Shown: positions 1-9,082, counted from the first letter of the stretch. The stretch is 64,000 nt of DNA from Thalassospira sp. MCCC 1A01428 (GCF_002115825.1 NZ_JFJZ01000006.1:1-64000), one strand, 5' to 3'. Numbers and translations: made by a program. Notes: generated by a model from the sequence alone, not told the origin.

Positions 1-210
1 TAATGAGTCCTGAGCCTAGTTTTGTCTGTTCGTATGAGCAGCGTAAATGGGATTTGATGAATTAGCTCTTTTTTTAAGAGGCTGATTTTAAGGATGTATT
101 ATTTTTCTCCATTGCGGGCGCGGGCGAAGTTCCGCTCGCCTGATGTTTTTGTAAATTGTCCGAGTTTCTTCCTGTTGCCCGATCTACGTAGTTGCCGTAA
201 AGTCCGGACC

Positions 211-561
211 ATGAACGAACAGATTATTTATCGGGTTCTTGGCAGCGATGAATGGGCGGAAGCCCTGTCGCATGGCGAGTATCTGGGCGCGCCACATGAT
301 GTGGCCGATGGCTTTATTCATTTTTCAACCCATGACACGCTGGCGGCGACGCTGGCGCTGCATTATGCCGGGCGGGATCATTTGAAACTGTTGCATGTGC
401 CCGTGGCACCCATTGCGCAGAATATCAAATGGGAACCGGCGCGCGGCGGCACGCTGTTTCCGCATCTTTATGCGCGTTTGTCGGTGCAGGATGTTTTTCG
501 GGTAGATGATGTGCGCCTTGATGAGAACGGCGTTCACATTTTGCCGGAAGATTTGCGTTAG
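211..561 (+). CDS. DUF952 family protein
   Basis: Small cytosolic protein of 116 residues that matches the DUF952 family by its overall pattern: an N-terminal IYRVLGSDEWAEA, then DGFIHFS near residues 30-36 and a C-terminal LPED. The biochemical role of the family is not established. I chose the ATG at 211 over upstream in-frame starts (open frame from 94) because the family begins right at this point; the extra 39 residues look like translated leader. From memory, DUF952 genes are often found beside pyrD in alphaproteobacteria. Here pyrD lies about 2 kb downstream, with an oxidoreductase/regulator pair between, so the usual pairing may have been interrupted. Family confident, function unknown. 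Confidence 0.85.
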   Translation: MNEQIIYRVLGSDEWAEALSHGEYLGAPHDVADGFIHFSTHDTLAATLALHYAGRDHLKLLHVPVAPIAQNIKWEPARGGTLFPHLYARLSVQDVFRVDDVRLDENGVHILPEDLR

Positions 562-593
562 GCGACTATCACATCTTTTTGAAGGTGGCGGAG

Positions 594-827
594 TTAGGGT
601 TTTTCTATTTTTTGATAGACCCGACCGCCGCCTTTTTTTGTGCCGGTATCGATAATGCCGGGAAATTTTCCGGCCCGAACGGCATTCATAAAAGCGTGGC
701 CGCGTTTTACCTTGTCACCGATATAGAGGGTGTCCCAGTCCGGGCCGTAAATTTCGGGAAAGTGAAAATTTCCCGTCGGCAGTTGCTTGATCTGGTGACG
801 CAGACGGATAATTTCTTCGTCGGTCAT
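594..827 (-). CDS. Small conserved hypothetical protein (possibly DUF1413-like)
   Basis: A 77-residue, probably cytosolic protein without signal peptide or membrane segment. It has an N-terminal helix rich in charged residues, a central motif FHFPEIYGPDWDTLYIGDKV and a basic, glycine-rich tail (GTKKGGGRVYQK). The pattern recalls small alphaproteobacterial proteins annotated as DUF1413, but I am not sure of the family number. It lies convergent to the DUF952 gene, 32 bp beyond its stop, and overlaps only an unconvincing plus-strand frame. Codon pattern is like that of the neighbours, which supports it being real. Function unknown. Confidence 0.6.
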   Translation of the reverse strand: MTDEEIIRLRHQIKQLPTGNFHFPEIYGPDWDTLYIGDKVKRGHAFMNAVRAGKFPGIIDTGTKKGGGRVYQKIEKP

Positions 828-900
828 CGTGGTCCCGGCCCGGTTTCAGGTTGGAAAATATCAATATTTTACCTGAACAACGCTAACAGTTTTATGGCAT

Positions 901-934
901 CGGCAACAGGGCGGAAAAACCGGCCCTGTTGCCG
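901..934 (-). terminator. Hairpin downstream of the flavin oxidoreductase
   Basis: A 12-bp perfect stem (901-912 with 923-934, arm CGGCAACAGGGC) with a 10-base loop. It lies 26 bp past the stop of the minus-strand oxidoreductase. The T-run on the minus strand is poor, so it is a likely but not ideal Rho-independent terminator. Confidence 0.5.
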
Positions 935-959
935 TGATAGTCAGATATTTGGGCCGGGG

Positions 960-2075
960 TTAAACCAGTTCGCCCAGGGAATTGGGGGTGAAGGTTGAAA
1001 TTTCATCCCATTTCTCGGTGCGGATTTTGGAGGCCCAATGCGGGTCGCTTAGCAGGGCACGGCCAACTGCGATCAGGTCAAATTCATCACGTTCCATGCG
1101 GGTTAGCAGTTTTTCAATGCCCGCATTGCTGACCGCTTCACCGGAAAACGAACCGATGAAATCGCCCGAAAGGCCAACAGACCCAACGCTGATGGTGGCG
1201 GCACCGGTAATTTTTTTGGCCCAACCGGCAAAGTTAAGGCCGTTTTCGCCATCAATTTCGGGGAATTCCGGTTCCCAGAAACGGCGCTGAGAGCAATGGA
1301 AAATATCGACACCGGCATCGGCCATTGGTGCCAGCCAGCTTTCCATTTCAGCCGGGCTGGTGGCAAGACGAGCGGTGTAATCCTGCTGCTTCCATTGTGA
1401 CAGACGGATGATGATCGGGAAGTCGGGGCCAACGGCCTTGCGCACGGCGGCAACGGTTTCAACGGCAAAGCGGGATCGTTCGGCAATGGTTTTGCCGCCG
1501 TATTTGTCAGCCCGGTGGTTGGTGCCATCCCAGAAGAACTGGTCAATCAGATAGCCATGTGCGCCATGAATTTCGGCAACGTCAAAACCCAGGTGTTTGG
1601 CATCGGCGGCGGCTTTGGCAAAGGCGGCGATGGTGTCGGCAATGTCTTCGTCGCTCATGGCATTGCCACGGGGTTTATCCGGGGCTTCAAGGCCGGATGG
1701 GCTTTCAACCGGGACATCGGGCAGCCAGTCGCTCAGGAAGCTGGTGACAGACCCTGTATGCCAGATTTGCGGACCCATTTTGCCTCCGGCCTCGTGGACG
1801 GCATCGATGACGCCTTTCCAGCCGGCAAGGGCAGCATCGCCGTGAAAAAAGGGAATGTTGCCTTCATTGCGTGATGCCGGGCGGTCAATCACGGTGCCTT
1901 CGGACAGGATCAGGCCAACGTCACCTTGCGCGCGGCGTTTGTAATAGGCGGCATTTGCCTCGCCAGGAATGCCTGCCGGTGCCTTGGAACGGGTCATGGG
2001 GGCCATGACAATGCGGTTGGCAAGCTCCAGAGATTTGATTTTGAAGGGTTTGAAGAGAACGTCGCTGGAAGTCAT
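960..2075 (-). CDS. NADH:flavin oxidoreductase, Old Yellow Enzyme family
   Basis: FMN-dependent ene-reductase of 371 residues, the usual length for the family, acting in the cytosol. Members reduce electrophilic C=C bonds, quinones or nitro compounds with NAD(P)H. Visible signatures are the N-terminal MAPMTRS (residues 24-30), the substrate-binding HGAHGYLIDQFFWDGTNHR around residue 170 and a C-terminal phosphate-binding GRALLSDPHW. The start at 2075 has a good ribosome site (AAAGGA, about 7 bases upstream). It is transcribed divergently from an HxlR-type regulator across a 100-bp intergenic region, the classic arrangement for an electrophile-induced reductase. The natural substrate cannot be told from sequence. 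Confidence 0.92.
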   Translation of the reverse strand: MTSSDVLFKPFKIKSLELANRIVMAPMTRSKAPAGIPGEANAAYYKRRAQGDVGLILSEGTVIDRPASRNEGNIPFFHGDAALAGWKGVIDAVHEAGGKMGPQIWHTGSVTSFLSDWLPDVPVESPSGLEAPDKPRGNAMSDEDIADTIAAFAKAAADAKHLGFDVAEIHGAHGYLIDQFFWDGTNHRADKYGGKTIAERSRFAVETVAAVRKAVGPDFPIIIRLSQWKQQDYTARLATSPAEMESWLAPMADAGVDIFHCSQRRFWEPEFPEIDGENGLNFAGWAKKITGAATISVGSVGLSGDFIGSFSGEAVSNAGIEKLLTRMERDEFDLIAVGRALLSDPHWASKIRTEKWDEISTFTPNSLGELV

Positions 2076-2117
2076 CGGTTTTCCTTTGAAAAAGTGAATT
2101 GCTGTTTAGATATAAAA

Positions 2118-2163
2118 AATATACTTACTGTCAATCAGGCACCTAAACACAACCAGGTATATT
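2118..2163. promoter_or_regulatory. Candidate operator between OYE and HxlR genes
   Basis: AATATAC at 2118-2124 and its exact reverse complement GTATATT at 2157-2163 flank the divergent promoter region. The spacing of 32 bases is wide for one dimer, so this may be two half-sites or chance in AT-rich DNA. HxlR proteins usually bind dyads in such intergenic regions. Confidence 0.35.
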
Positions 2164-2175
2164 CGAGGAAACCAT

Positions 2176-2580
2176 ATGGACGATTATAATGGAATGTGTA
2201 ACCCGCAGCGCTTCCATGTTGACTGCCCCAGCCGGAAGCTGTTTGACCAGATCGCGGACAAATGGTCGATGATGGTTCTGACTGTTCTGGATGGTGGCCC
2301 GATGCGCTTTAATGCCATTCGTCGCCAGCTTGAAGGAATTACACAAAAGGCCCTGACCCAGACTTTGCGCCGCCTGGAGCGCAACGGGCTGGTGGAACGA
2401 CAAGTGATCGCCAGTTCGCCGGTGGCCGTCCAGTATGAAGTGACAACACTTGGTCGCCAGTTAAAGGAGCCGTTCAAGGCGCTGTATAAATGGACCATTG
2501 ATAACATGGACACAGTGGAACAGGCCCGTGCCGCCTATGACGCGCGAATTGAAAAGGAAGCGCGCGTTTCGCAAGGTTGA
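2176..2580 (+). CDS. HxlR-family transcriptional regulator
   Basis: Winged-helix DNA-binding protein of 134 residues, normal for HxlR. The core reads DKWSMMVLTVLDGGPMRFNAIRR and then ITQKALTQTLRRLERNGLVER, the recognition helix and wing. Two cysteines near the N-terminus (C8 and C17) fit the pattern of redox- or quinone-sensing members (YodB, HypR, QorR), where an N-terminal Cys is the sensor. It is divergent from the flavin reductase and probably controls it and itself in response to electrophiles; that part is inference. GAGGAA lies about 6 bases before the ATG. Confidence 0.9.
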   Translation: MDDYNGMCNPQRFHVDCPSRKLFDQIADKWSMMVLTVLDGGPMRFNAIRRQLEGITQKALTQTLRRLERNGLVERQVIASSPVAVQYEVTTLGRQLKEPFKALYKWTIDNMDTVEQARAAYDARIEKEARVSQG

Positions 2581-2690
2581 GCCGTGTTGCAGGCAGGAAG
2601 ATAAGGATAATGGCGAGACATGACTTGCCCCGGCGTGTTCGCCCGCGTAAGAAAAGGGACAAGGACAAACAGATGGATGGAGCCTGACGG

Positions 2691-3920
2691 GTGGGGTGGT
2701 ATAAAACTTTTGTTTTACCGGTGGTGCGCTGGATTGATCCGGAATGCGCGCATGGTATGGCCCTGTGGGCGTTAAAGCATAATCTGGTGCCAAAACCGGA
2801 TGGTGCGCGCGATGCTACCCCTGTCCTGGAATGCGAGGTTTTCGGGCGCAAATTTGCCAATCCGATTGGTCTTGCCGCAGGATTTGATAAAAATGCCGAA
2901 GTTCCCAACGCGATGCTTGATCAGGGTTTCGGGTTTGTCGAAATCGGTTCTGTCACGCCGGAACCCCAGTCGGGTAACCGCAAACCCCGTTTGATCCGTT
3001 TGTATTCCGACCGTGCCGTTATTAACCGGATGGGGTTTAATAATGACGGGTCGGCAGTGGTGGCGACGCGCCTGCGCAAACGCGCGCGGCGGGGCATTTT
3101 GGGGGCCAATCTGGGCAAAAACAAATATGCCGCCGATGCCGTCGATGATTATGCCAAGGGTGTTCGGGCATTGGGCCGGTATGCCGATTACCTGGTGGTG
3201 AATGTATCGTCACCCAATACGCCGGGCCTGCGAGCGTTGCAGGGGCGTGAACCGCTGGCGGCGTTATTGTCTGCCGTGCTGGTGGCGCGAGACGAGGCGG
3301 CACCGGGGGTGCCGGTTTTGTTGAAAGTGGCCCCGGACCTGACCGAGGATGACAAGGCAGATATTGCTGCTGTTGTGCTGGATTTGAAAATTGACGGCAT
3401 GATTGTTTCAAATACCACGATTGATCGCCCGGTCGGCCTTAACAGCTATGAGCAGGGCGAAGCGGGCGGGTTGTCCGGCCCGCCATTGATGGCGCCATCG
3501 ACCAAGGTGCTTGCCGATTTTTACCTGCTGACCAAGGGCCAGGTGCCCTTGATCGGCGTTGGCGGGGTGACATCGGGCAAGGATGCCTATGAAAAAATCC
3601 TGAATGGTGCATCATTGGTGCAGCTTTATTCAGCACTGGTTTATCACGGGCCGGGGCTGGCGCAGGAAATTAAGGAAGACCTTGAAAAGCGATTGCGACA
3701 GGATGGATTTGCATCGGTTGGGGATGCTGTTGGGGCCGCTTTCCCGGAAATCAGCGGCAAACATGCCGCGATTGACGAGGTTGTGAAGGCAACAGGCATT
3801 TCCTCGGATATCGAGGCAGGGCAGAACCCGGATGTAACCCCGGATATAACCCCAGATGCGTCCCCGGTGGTGAAACCCGATGTCGGGGAAAAAGCACCAA
3901 ACACGCCCAAACAGGATTAA
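2691..3920 (+). CDS. pyrD: Dihydroorotate dehydrogenase (quinone), class 2
   Basis: Fourth step of pyrimidine synthesis: oxidises dihydroorotate to orotate with FMN and passes electrons to ubiquinone at the membrane. The start is a GTG; the N-terminus (WYKTFVLPVVRWIDPECAH) matches the membrane-associated helices of class 2 enzymes. Other signatures are FANPIGLAAGFDKNAEV, and VVNVSSPNTPGLR around residue 170, which carries the catalytic serine typical of class 2 (class 1 uses cysteine). At 409 residues it is longer than the usual 340-360: the last 60 or so residues form an acidic, proline-rich tail with the repeat PDVTPDITPDASP. The HAD hydrolase gene follows after 75 bp. Confidence 0.95.
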   Translation: MGWYKTFVLPVVRWIDPECAHGMALWALKHNLVPKPDGARDATPVLECEVFGRKFANPIGLAAGFDKNAEVPNAMLDQGFGFVEIGSVTPEPQSGNRKPRLIRLYSDRAVINRMGFNNDGSAVVATRLRKRARRGILGANLGKNKYAADAVDDYAKGVRALGRYADYLVVNVSSPNTPGLRALQGREPLAALLSAVLVARDEAAPGVPVLLKVAPDLTEDDKADIAAVVLDLKIDGMIVSNTTIDRPVGLNSYEQGEAGGLSGPPLMAPSTKVLADFYLLTKGQVPLIGVGGVTSGKDAYEKILNGASLVQLYSALVYHGPGLAQEIKEDLEKRLRQDGFASVGDAVGAAFPEISGKHAAIDEVVKATGISSDIEAGQNPDVTPDITPDASPVVKPDVGEKAPNTPKQD

Positions 3921-3995
3921 TCTGTTTTAGCTTCCCTGATTTTGACGCGGGCATTTTTCGGCCCGTCTGATGTTTGTTCCATGCAGGAGAACCCG

Positions 3996-4877
3996 ATGCC
4001 GCAAACCCCGTATCACATGATCAATGGCTTGTCCGAGGTGATCGGCAATTATGATGCCGTTATTCTGGATTTGTGGGGGGTGGTGCATGATGGTGTTACG
4101 CCTTATCCCAGCTCAATTGCGGCGATGACGGCGTTAAAAGAGGCCGGTATTCCGGTTGCGTTGTTGTCCAATGCGCCGCGCCGTTCCAGTGTGGTGATTG
4201 CACGTATGGAAGATATGGGCATTGACCGCGCGCTTTATGGCCCTGCGGTGGCATCGGGGGAAATTGCCTATCATCAGCTGCGCGACCGGCATGATGAATG
4301 GTATGGCAAGCTGGGGCGCAAGGTGTTTCGGGTGGGGCCGGTGCGCGATCATTCAATGTTCGAGGAACAGGACGTTGAAGTTGTTGAAACCCTTGAAGAT
4401 GCTGACTGGATACTGGTTACCGGACCCGATGACGACCATGATGCGGTTTCGAATTATGAAGATATGTTGCATTTGGCACTGTCACGGGAATTGCCCATGT
4501 TGTGCCCGAACCCGGACCGTGAAGTGATACGCGGCGGGGAACGCATTATTTGCGCAGGTGCCATTGCCGGGCGCTATGAAGAACTGGGGGGCAATGTGCG
4601 CTGGGAAGGCAAACCCCTTGCCAGTGCCTATGATTTTTGCCTGCAGGCGTTTGATATGGGGCCGGATGCACGGTTGCTGGTGGTGGGGGATTCCCTGTCA
4701 ACCGATGTTGCCGGGTCTAATGCAGCGGGGCTTGATATTGCTTTTGTCACCGGTGGGATCCATGCCGAGGAACTTGATGCCCCACGGGGTACTTTGCCCG
4801 AAAAGGCACGGCTGGACCAGTTACTTGAAGTGACCGGTCGCCATGTAACCTATGCCATGGGCGATTTTTGCTGGTAG
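3996..4877 (+). CDS. HAD-superfamily class IIA hydrolase (TIGR01459-like)
   Basis: Cytosolic phosphatase-like protein of 293 residues. HAD motif I is DLWGVVHDG with the nucleophile near residue 25, motif II is LLSNAPRRS, and the C-terminal motif is VVGDSLSTDVAGSNAAGLD. The class IIA cap sits between motifs II and III. This alphaproteobacterial subgroup is annotated as sugar-phosphatase-like of unknown substrate. The ATG at 3996 is preferred to those upstream because AGGAGA lies 5 bases before it. It is in line with pyrD and may be cotranscribed; a strong shared terminator follows. Confidence 0.88.
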   Translation: MPQTPYHMINGLSEVIGNYDAVILDLWGVVHDGVTPYPSSIAAMTALKEAGIPVALLSNAPRRSSVVIARMEDMGIDRALYGPAVASGEIAYHQLRDRHDEWYGKLGRKVFRVGPVRDHSMFEEQDVEVVETLEDADWILVTGPDDDHDAVSNYEDMLHLALSRELPMLCPNPDREVIRGGERIICAGAIAGRYEELGGNVRWEGKPLASAYDFCLQAFDMGPDARLLVVGDSLSTDVAGSNAAGLDIAFVTGGIHAEELDAPRGTLPEKARLDQLLEVTGRHVTYAMGDFCW

Positions 4878-4902
4878 GACATATTGGTTCTGGTGTGAAA
4901 CA

Positions 4903-4934
4903 CGAACGCCGCCCGGTTTTTCGGGCGGCGTTCG
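4903..4934. terminator. Bidirectional terminator between HAD hydrolase and D-amino-acid transaminase
   Basis: A 13-bp perfect stem (4903-4915 with 4922-4934, arm CGAACGCCGCCCG) with a 6-base loop, followed on the plus strand by TTGTTTTT. It separates two convergent genes and can serve both. Confidence 0.9.
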
Positions 4935-4960
4935 TTGTTTTTGCCAAAGGCTTATGAGGA

Positions 4961-5818
4961 TCAGATGGCAGCCGCGCGGTTTGCATCGATATAAATTTCG
5001 CGCAGGCGCTTGGCGATGGGGCCAGGTTTGCCATCGGTAATGGCGACGCCGTCGATCTCGACCACCGGATACACAAAGGATGATGCCGAGGTGATGAAGG
5101 CTTCTTTTGCCTTTTGGGCTTCGGCGATGGTAAAGGCGCGTTCTTCGACTTTCAGGTCAAGTTCGGCGGCACATTGCAAAATGGCCTTGCGGGTGATGCC
5201 ATGCAGAATGTCGTTGGACAATTCACGTGTGATGATGGTGTTGTTTTCATCCACGATATAGGCATTGTTCGACGAGCCTTCGGTTACTTTGCCATCCAGC
5301 ACCAGCCAGGCATCATCGGCGCCTTTTTTGGCCGCTTCGTTTTTAACCAGCGACGAATAAAGCAGCTGAACGGTTTTAATATCGCACCGGCGCCAGCGCT
5401 GGTCGGGGAAGCTGGCGATTTTCAGGCCGCGTTCGGCAGCGGCACTTTTGATGAGCGATTTGGCCTGGGTAAACAGAACAAGGCCCGGTTTGACGTCGTC
5501 TGACGGGAACATGAAATCGCGATCTGCGGCAGCACCGCGCGAAACCTGCAAATAAATCAGGCCTTCGGTGATGTCGTTTTTGCTGATCAGGTCGCGGTGG
5601 ATGGCCAGCAGGGCATCGCTATCGACGGTAAAGTTAATACCGAGTTCTTTTAACGAGCGTTCAAGGCGGGTCATGTGGCCGTGAAAATCGATCAGCTTGC
5701 CGTCGAGAACCGATGTTACCTCGTAAACGGCATCGGCGAATAGAAAGGCGCGATCAAAGATTGAAACGGTTGCTTCATTTTCCGGCACATACTGGCCGTT
5801 GACATAAACAGTACGCAT
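4961..5818 (-). CDS. D-amino-acid transaminase (class IV PLP aminotransferase)
   Basis: PLP enzyme of 285 residues that should interconvert D-alanine/D-glutamate and their keto acids (D-alanine aminotransferase type); other class IV members such as branched-chain aminotransferase share the fold. The N-terminus MRTVYVNGQYVPENEATVSI with FDRAFLFADAVYEV follows the D-AAT pattern. The likely PLP lysine is in CDIKTVQLLYSSL, and VTEGSSNNAYIV is the conserved phosphate-cup segment. The ATG ending at 5818 was chosen over an upstream in-frame start at 5917, because AGGAAA lies just before it and homologues begin here. A D-amino-acid role is likely but substrate specificity is not certain. Confidence 0.85.
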   Translation of the reverse strand: MRTVYVNGQYVPENEATVSIFDRAFLFADAVYEVTSVLDGKLIDFHGHMTRLERSLKELGINFTVDSDALLAIHRDLISKNDITEGLIYLQVSRGAAADRDFMFPSDDVKPGLVLFTQAKSLIKSAAAERGLKIASFPDQRWRRCDIKTVQLLYSSLVKNEAAKKGADDAWLVLDGKVTEGSSNNAYIVDENNTIITRELSNDILHGITRKAILQCAAELDLKVEERAFTIAEAQKAKEAFITSASSFVYPVVEIDGVAITDGKPGPIAKRLREIYIDANRAAAI

Positions 5819-6126
5819 TTGATTTTCCTGATGGTTCAGATCGGCTGCCGATCCCGTAAAGCAATATGGGCGCTTCCAAACATAATGTGCCTGCCAATTC
5901 TGGTTAAATGCAGGCATTACAACGCTGTTAACCAGATAGCACAGCTTTGCTGTCCTTGTCGCTGTGCGCTTTTTTTATTGCGCCAAAAAGGTGAAATGTT
6001 GTTTGGTTGGGCTAAAAGGCAGGTATAATTGCGCACCAGGAAGCAAGGTTTCCCCAATTTTTCGTATAAAATTGCAAGATTGGCAAGGGCCATGGAATCG
6101 TTGCCGAAAATGGGCAAGGTTTTGCG
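5819..6126. other. Intergenic region, no convincing gene
   Basis: This 308-bp stretch should hold the promoter of the transaminase gene and the 3' end of the solute-binding protein transcript. A 66-residue minus-strand open frame (5917-6117) has no recognisable features and atypical composition. I see no strong hairpin. Confidence 0.5.
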
Positions 6127-6894
6127 TTAATTGGTCATGACCAGACCATATTTATTGACCAGCCGGGCATATGTGCCGTTCATTTTAACCGTTGCCAGGG
6201 CTGTGTTAAAACGGGTCAGCAAGGTTGCGGTATCGGGATAGTTTTTTGACGTCATAAGAAACAGGCCTTCACCGGCCACCAGCGGTTTTTTCAGGGTATA
6301 GAATTTCGCGACTTCTTCGGGGGGGAACAGCTGTTCAATAATATACCAGCCAACAGTGGTGGCCGTTGAAAACAGGTCAATACGGCCGATTTTCAAGCGT
6401 TTGAAGTTTTGTTCCTCGGACAGGGCATATTGAACATCCAGCCCGGCTTTTTCGAACCATGGTTCATAATAATAGCCCTGAATTCCGCCAATTTTATAAG
6501 GAAGAAGATCGGTCAGTTTTTCAAACGGAATGTCGGGTTTGCTGCCGTCTTTGCGATAGGCAAAAAAATGTGAATCTGCGACATAGACCGGATCGGAAAA
6601 CAGAAATGATTGTTCGCGTGTCGCAGTTTTGCGGTAGGGAAGGGTGGCCCATATATTGGCATTGGCGACTTCCTGCTCGCCCCGTTTCCAGGGGAAATAT
6701 TGAAAATCAAAATGCACACCCATTTCTTTGCCAATTTCGGCAAACAGTTCGGGAATAAAACTGTTTTTTGCATCGGGCAGGATATAGGGCGGATATTCAT
6801 TGGTGGCGATGACCAGCGATGGCATGGCCCGCACGGACGTTGTCGAGAGGATCAGCAAGGCTGAAAAAAGCTTGATTTTGCCCAGCAGATTCAT
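6127..6894 (-). CDS. Periplasmic solute-binding protein, family 3 (orphan)
   Basis: Exported protein of 255 residues with a signal peptide (basic MNLLGKIK, hydrophobic core, cleavage near VRA-MP). The mature part starts SLVIATNEYPPYI, the typical beginning of family 3 amino-acid-binding lobes, and includes TLPYRKTATREQSFLFSDPVY and IGGIQGYYYEPWFEKAGL. There is no permease or ATPase next to it, so it may feed a remote transporter, or act as a stand-alone sensor-like binding protein as seen for many such orphans. Ligand unknown; polar amino acids are the family default. Confidence 0.82.
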   Translation of the reverse strand: MNLLGKIKLFSALLILSTTSVRAMPSLVIATNEYPPYILPDAKNSFIPELFAEIGKEMGVHFDFQYFPWKRGEQEVANANIWATLPYRKTATREQSFLFSDPVYVADSHFFAYRKDGSKPDIPFEKLTDLLPYKIGGIQGYYYEPWFEKAGLDVQYALSEEQNFKRLKIGRIDLFSTATTVGWYIIEQLFPPEEVAKFYTLKKPLVAGEGLFLMTSKNYPDTATLLTRFNTALATVKMNGTYARLVNKYGLVMTN

Positions 6895-7008
6895 GGTGGT
6901 ATTTCCCCGGTGTCGTCCAATAGAAGCAAGACAGCAAACAGGTGATCTGTTTGTATTTGCTATATATGGGAATGATCCAGACAGATTTTAGCCCCTTATG
7001 CATGTTCC

Positions 7009-7051
7009 AAAAAAGTTAAAGGCCGCAGCATTCATGCTGGCGGCCTTTAAC
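7009..7051 (-). terminator. Terminator of the CUT1 transporter operon
   Basis: A 12-bp perfect stem (7015-7026 with 7040-7051, arm GTTAAAGGCCGC) extended by an inner AGCA/TGCT pairing. On the minus strand it is followed directly by TTTTTT (7009-7014). A strong Rho-independent terminator, 38 bp past the ATPase stop. Confidence 0.93.
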
Positions 7052-7088
7052 GAAAACATGTCGATAAATTGACATGGGACCGGGCAGA

Positions 7089-8201
7089 TCAGGCCGGTTG
7101 GCTTGAATGCGGTTCGCTTGCCGGGGGCAGGCGCAGTTCGCTTTCGCTGTCAAAAAGGTGGGTTTTATCCATGTTAAAGGCGATTTGAACGGTGCTGTCG
7201 ATGGCAAGGTCGGGCCGGGCAAGGGTGAAGATTTTAACCGGTTTGCCCGCCAGGGTTACATGAACCAGTGTTGACAGCCCCATGGGTTCGATCAGGTCCA
7301 CATTGGCGGTAACCGATGGCACACTGCCGTTTTCAACAATGTCGATATGTTCTGGCCGCGCACCAAGGGTAACTTTTTGGCCGTTGCTGGCATTGGGGGT
7401 TGCCAGCACCGGGATAACGGTACCGTCATCAAGTGTCATGGCGGCTGTGTTACCGGTTGCCTGATACGTACCCGTCAGGAAATTCATTGCCGGTGAGCCA
7501 ATAAAGGAGGCAACAAAGATGTTTGCCGGGCGGTCATAAATTTCAAGCGGCGTTCCCACCTGCTGGACAATACCGTCATACATGGCAACAATGCGGTCTG
7601 CCATGGTCATGGCTTCGATCTGGTCATGGGTGACATAAACCGATGTTGCGCCAAGGCGACGGTGCAGTTTGCGAATTTCCGTACGCATTTGTTCGCGCAG
7701 CCGGGCATCGAGGTTTGACAGCGGTTCGTCAAACAGGAATGCCTGGGGCTGGCGCACAATGGCCCGGCCCATGGCAACCCGCTGGCGCTGCCCGCCCGAA
7801 AGGGCCTTGGGGCGGCGTTGCAACAGGGCATTGAGGCCCAGAATACCGGCAACATTATCAATCGCGGCACTGACTTTTTCCTTGGCGGTTTTGCGAAGCG
7901 TCAGCGCGTAGCTCATGTTTTCGGCAACGGTCATATGCGGGTAAAGGGCATAGGACTGAAACACCATGGCGATATCGCGGTCTTTGGGTTGCAAATCGTT
8001 TACAACATTGCCCCCGATGGCGATATCGCCTGATGTGATTTCCTCAAGCCCGGCAATCATGCGCAACAGCGTCGATTTGCCACAGCCCGACGGGCCAACC
8101 AGCACGATAAATTCCCCGTCCTGAATATCAAGATTGATGCCGTGCAGAACATCGACGGCGCCATAGCTTTTGCGGGCATTGGTAATTTCAATTGAAGCCA
8201 T
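7089..8201 (-). CDS. ABC transporter ATPase, CUT1 (UgpC/MalK type)
   Basis: Energising subunit of the neighbouring importer, 370 residues. It shows Walker [10 protein letters not shown] near residue 40, signature [14 protein letters not shown], Walker [13 protein letters not shown], and a C-terminal OB-like regulatory domain (GARPEHIDI) as in MalK/UgpC. It is the last gene of a minus-strand run, 11 bp after the MalG-like permease. UgpC-type ATPases can serve several CUT1 transporters, but full linkage here suggests a dedicated role. Confidence 0.95.
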   Translation of the reverse strand: MASIEITNARKSYGAVDVLHGINLDIQDGEFIVLVGPSGCGKSTLLRMIAGLEEITSGDIAIGGNVVNDLQPKDRDIAMVFQSYALYPHMTVAENMSYALTLRKTAKEKVSAAIDNVAGILGLNALLQRRPKALSGGQRQRVAMGRAIVRQPQAFLFDEPLSNLDARLREQMRTEIRKLHRRLGATSVYVTHDQIEAMTMADRIVAMYDGIVQQVGTPLEIYDRPANIFVASFIGSPAMNFLTGTYQATGNTAAMTLDDGTVIPVLATPNASNGQKVTLGARPEHIDIVENGSVPSVTANVDLIEPMGLSTLVHVTLAGKPVKIFTLARPDLAIDSTVQIAFNMDKTHLFDSESELRLPPASEPHSSQPA

Positions 8202-8212
8202 TTTGTCCTCGT

Positions 8213-9064
8213 TTATCCTTTAACGGCACCAGCCGTCAGCCCCTGAACCAGATAACGCTGGATCAGCAGGAAGAAGGCACAGGCAGGGATCAGGGCCAGC
8301 ACACCGGCGGCCATCATTTGTCCGAAATCGACACCGAATTTTGAAACAAAACTCAGCAAGCCAACTGGGAAGGTAGAGGCCGATTCACTGCTGACCAGCA
8401 TCAGGGCGAATAACAGTTCCGACCATGCCGCGGTAAAGACAAAGCCAAGGGTGGCGGCAATGCCAGGCAGGGTGAGGGGCAGGATGATGCGGCGGAAGGC
8501 CTCAAACCGGGTGTTACCGTCAATCATGGCGGCTTCTTCCAGATCCTTGGGGATGCCATCAAAGAAGGATTGCATCAGGAAGGTGGCGAAGGGCACGTTA
8601 AAGGCGGTGTAAACAATGATCAGCCCGGTCAGGCTGTCGGTCAGGCCCAGCGGGGCCAGAATGCGGAAAATTGGCGCAATCAGCATCACCAGCGGAAACA
8701 TCTGCGTGATCAGCATCAGGGCGACGATGATGATTTTGCCGTTAAAGCGAAAACGCGAAAACGCATAGCCCGTGATAGCGGCAATGATGCAGGTAAACAG
8801 GGCGGTGCAGCCCGAAACAATCACTGAATTCATGAAGTAATGGGGGAAATGGCTTTGCGTCAGGACAAAGGTGTAATTGTCCCACGTTGTGCGTGACGGC
8901 CACATCCGCACACCTTCGGTATAGAGAATGTCGTTGGGGGTCACCGAAACCTTAAGCAGCCAGTAAAGCGGAAACAGCGCAAAGGCAACGAAAGCCGCGA
9001 TCATAAGATAATGCGCGCCCCAATAGATCGTTTTGCGAAGCGGAAATTTTCCGGGCGTTGACAT
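8213..9064 (-). CDS. ABC transporter permease, CUT1 (MalG/UgpE type)
   Basis: Inner-membrane permease of 283 residues with about six hydrophobic helices. The coupling loop [25 protein letters not shown] is the EAA motif of binding-protein-dependent transporters. The C-terminal [15 protein letters not shown] is characteristic of the MalG branch. It lies 18 bp after the MalF-like gene and 11 bp before the ATPase gene. Confidence 0.94.
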   Translation of the reverse strand: MSTPGKFPLRKTIYWGAHYLMIAAFVAFALFPLYWLLKVSVTPNDILYTEGVRMWPSRTTWDNYTFVLTQSHFPHYFMNSVIVSGCTALFTCIIAAITGYAFSRFRFNGKIIIVALMLITQMFPLVMLIAPIFRILAPLGLTDSLTGLIIVYTAFNVPFATFLMQSFFDGIPKDLEEAAMIDGNTRFEAFRRIILPLTLPGIAATLGFVFTAAWSELLFALMLVSSESASTFPVGLLSFVSKFGVDFGQMMAAGVLALIPACAFFLLIQRYLVQGLTAGAVKG

Positions 9065-9082
9065 GTCCGAATTCCTTTGGGG

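Noticed and set aside
1..210. Start of the window as a gene fragment
   Set aside because: Stop codons occur early in the frames and no recognisable protein end is seen; treated as the leader of the DUF952 gene.
5917..6117. A 66-residue minus-strand frame between the transaminase and the binding-protein genes
   Set aside because: No family features, no good ribosome site, and it sits where promoter sequence is expected.
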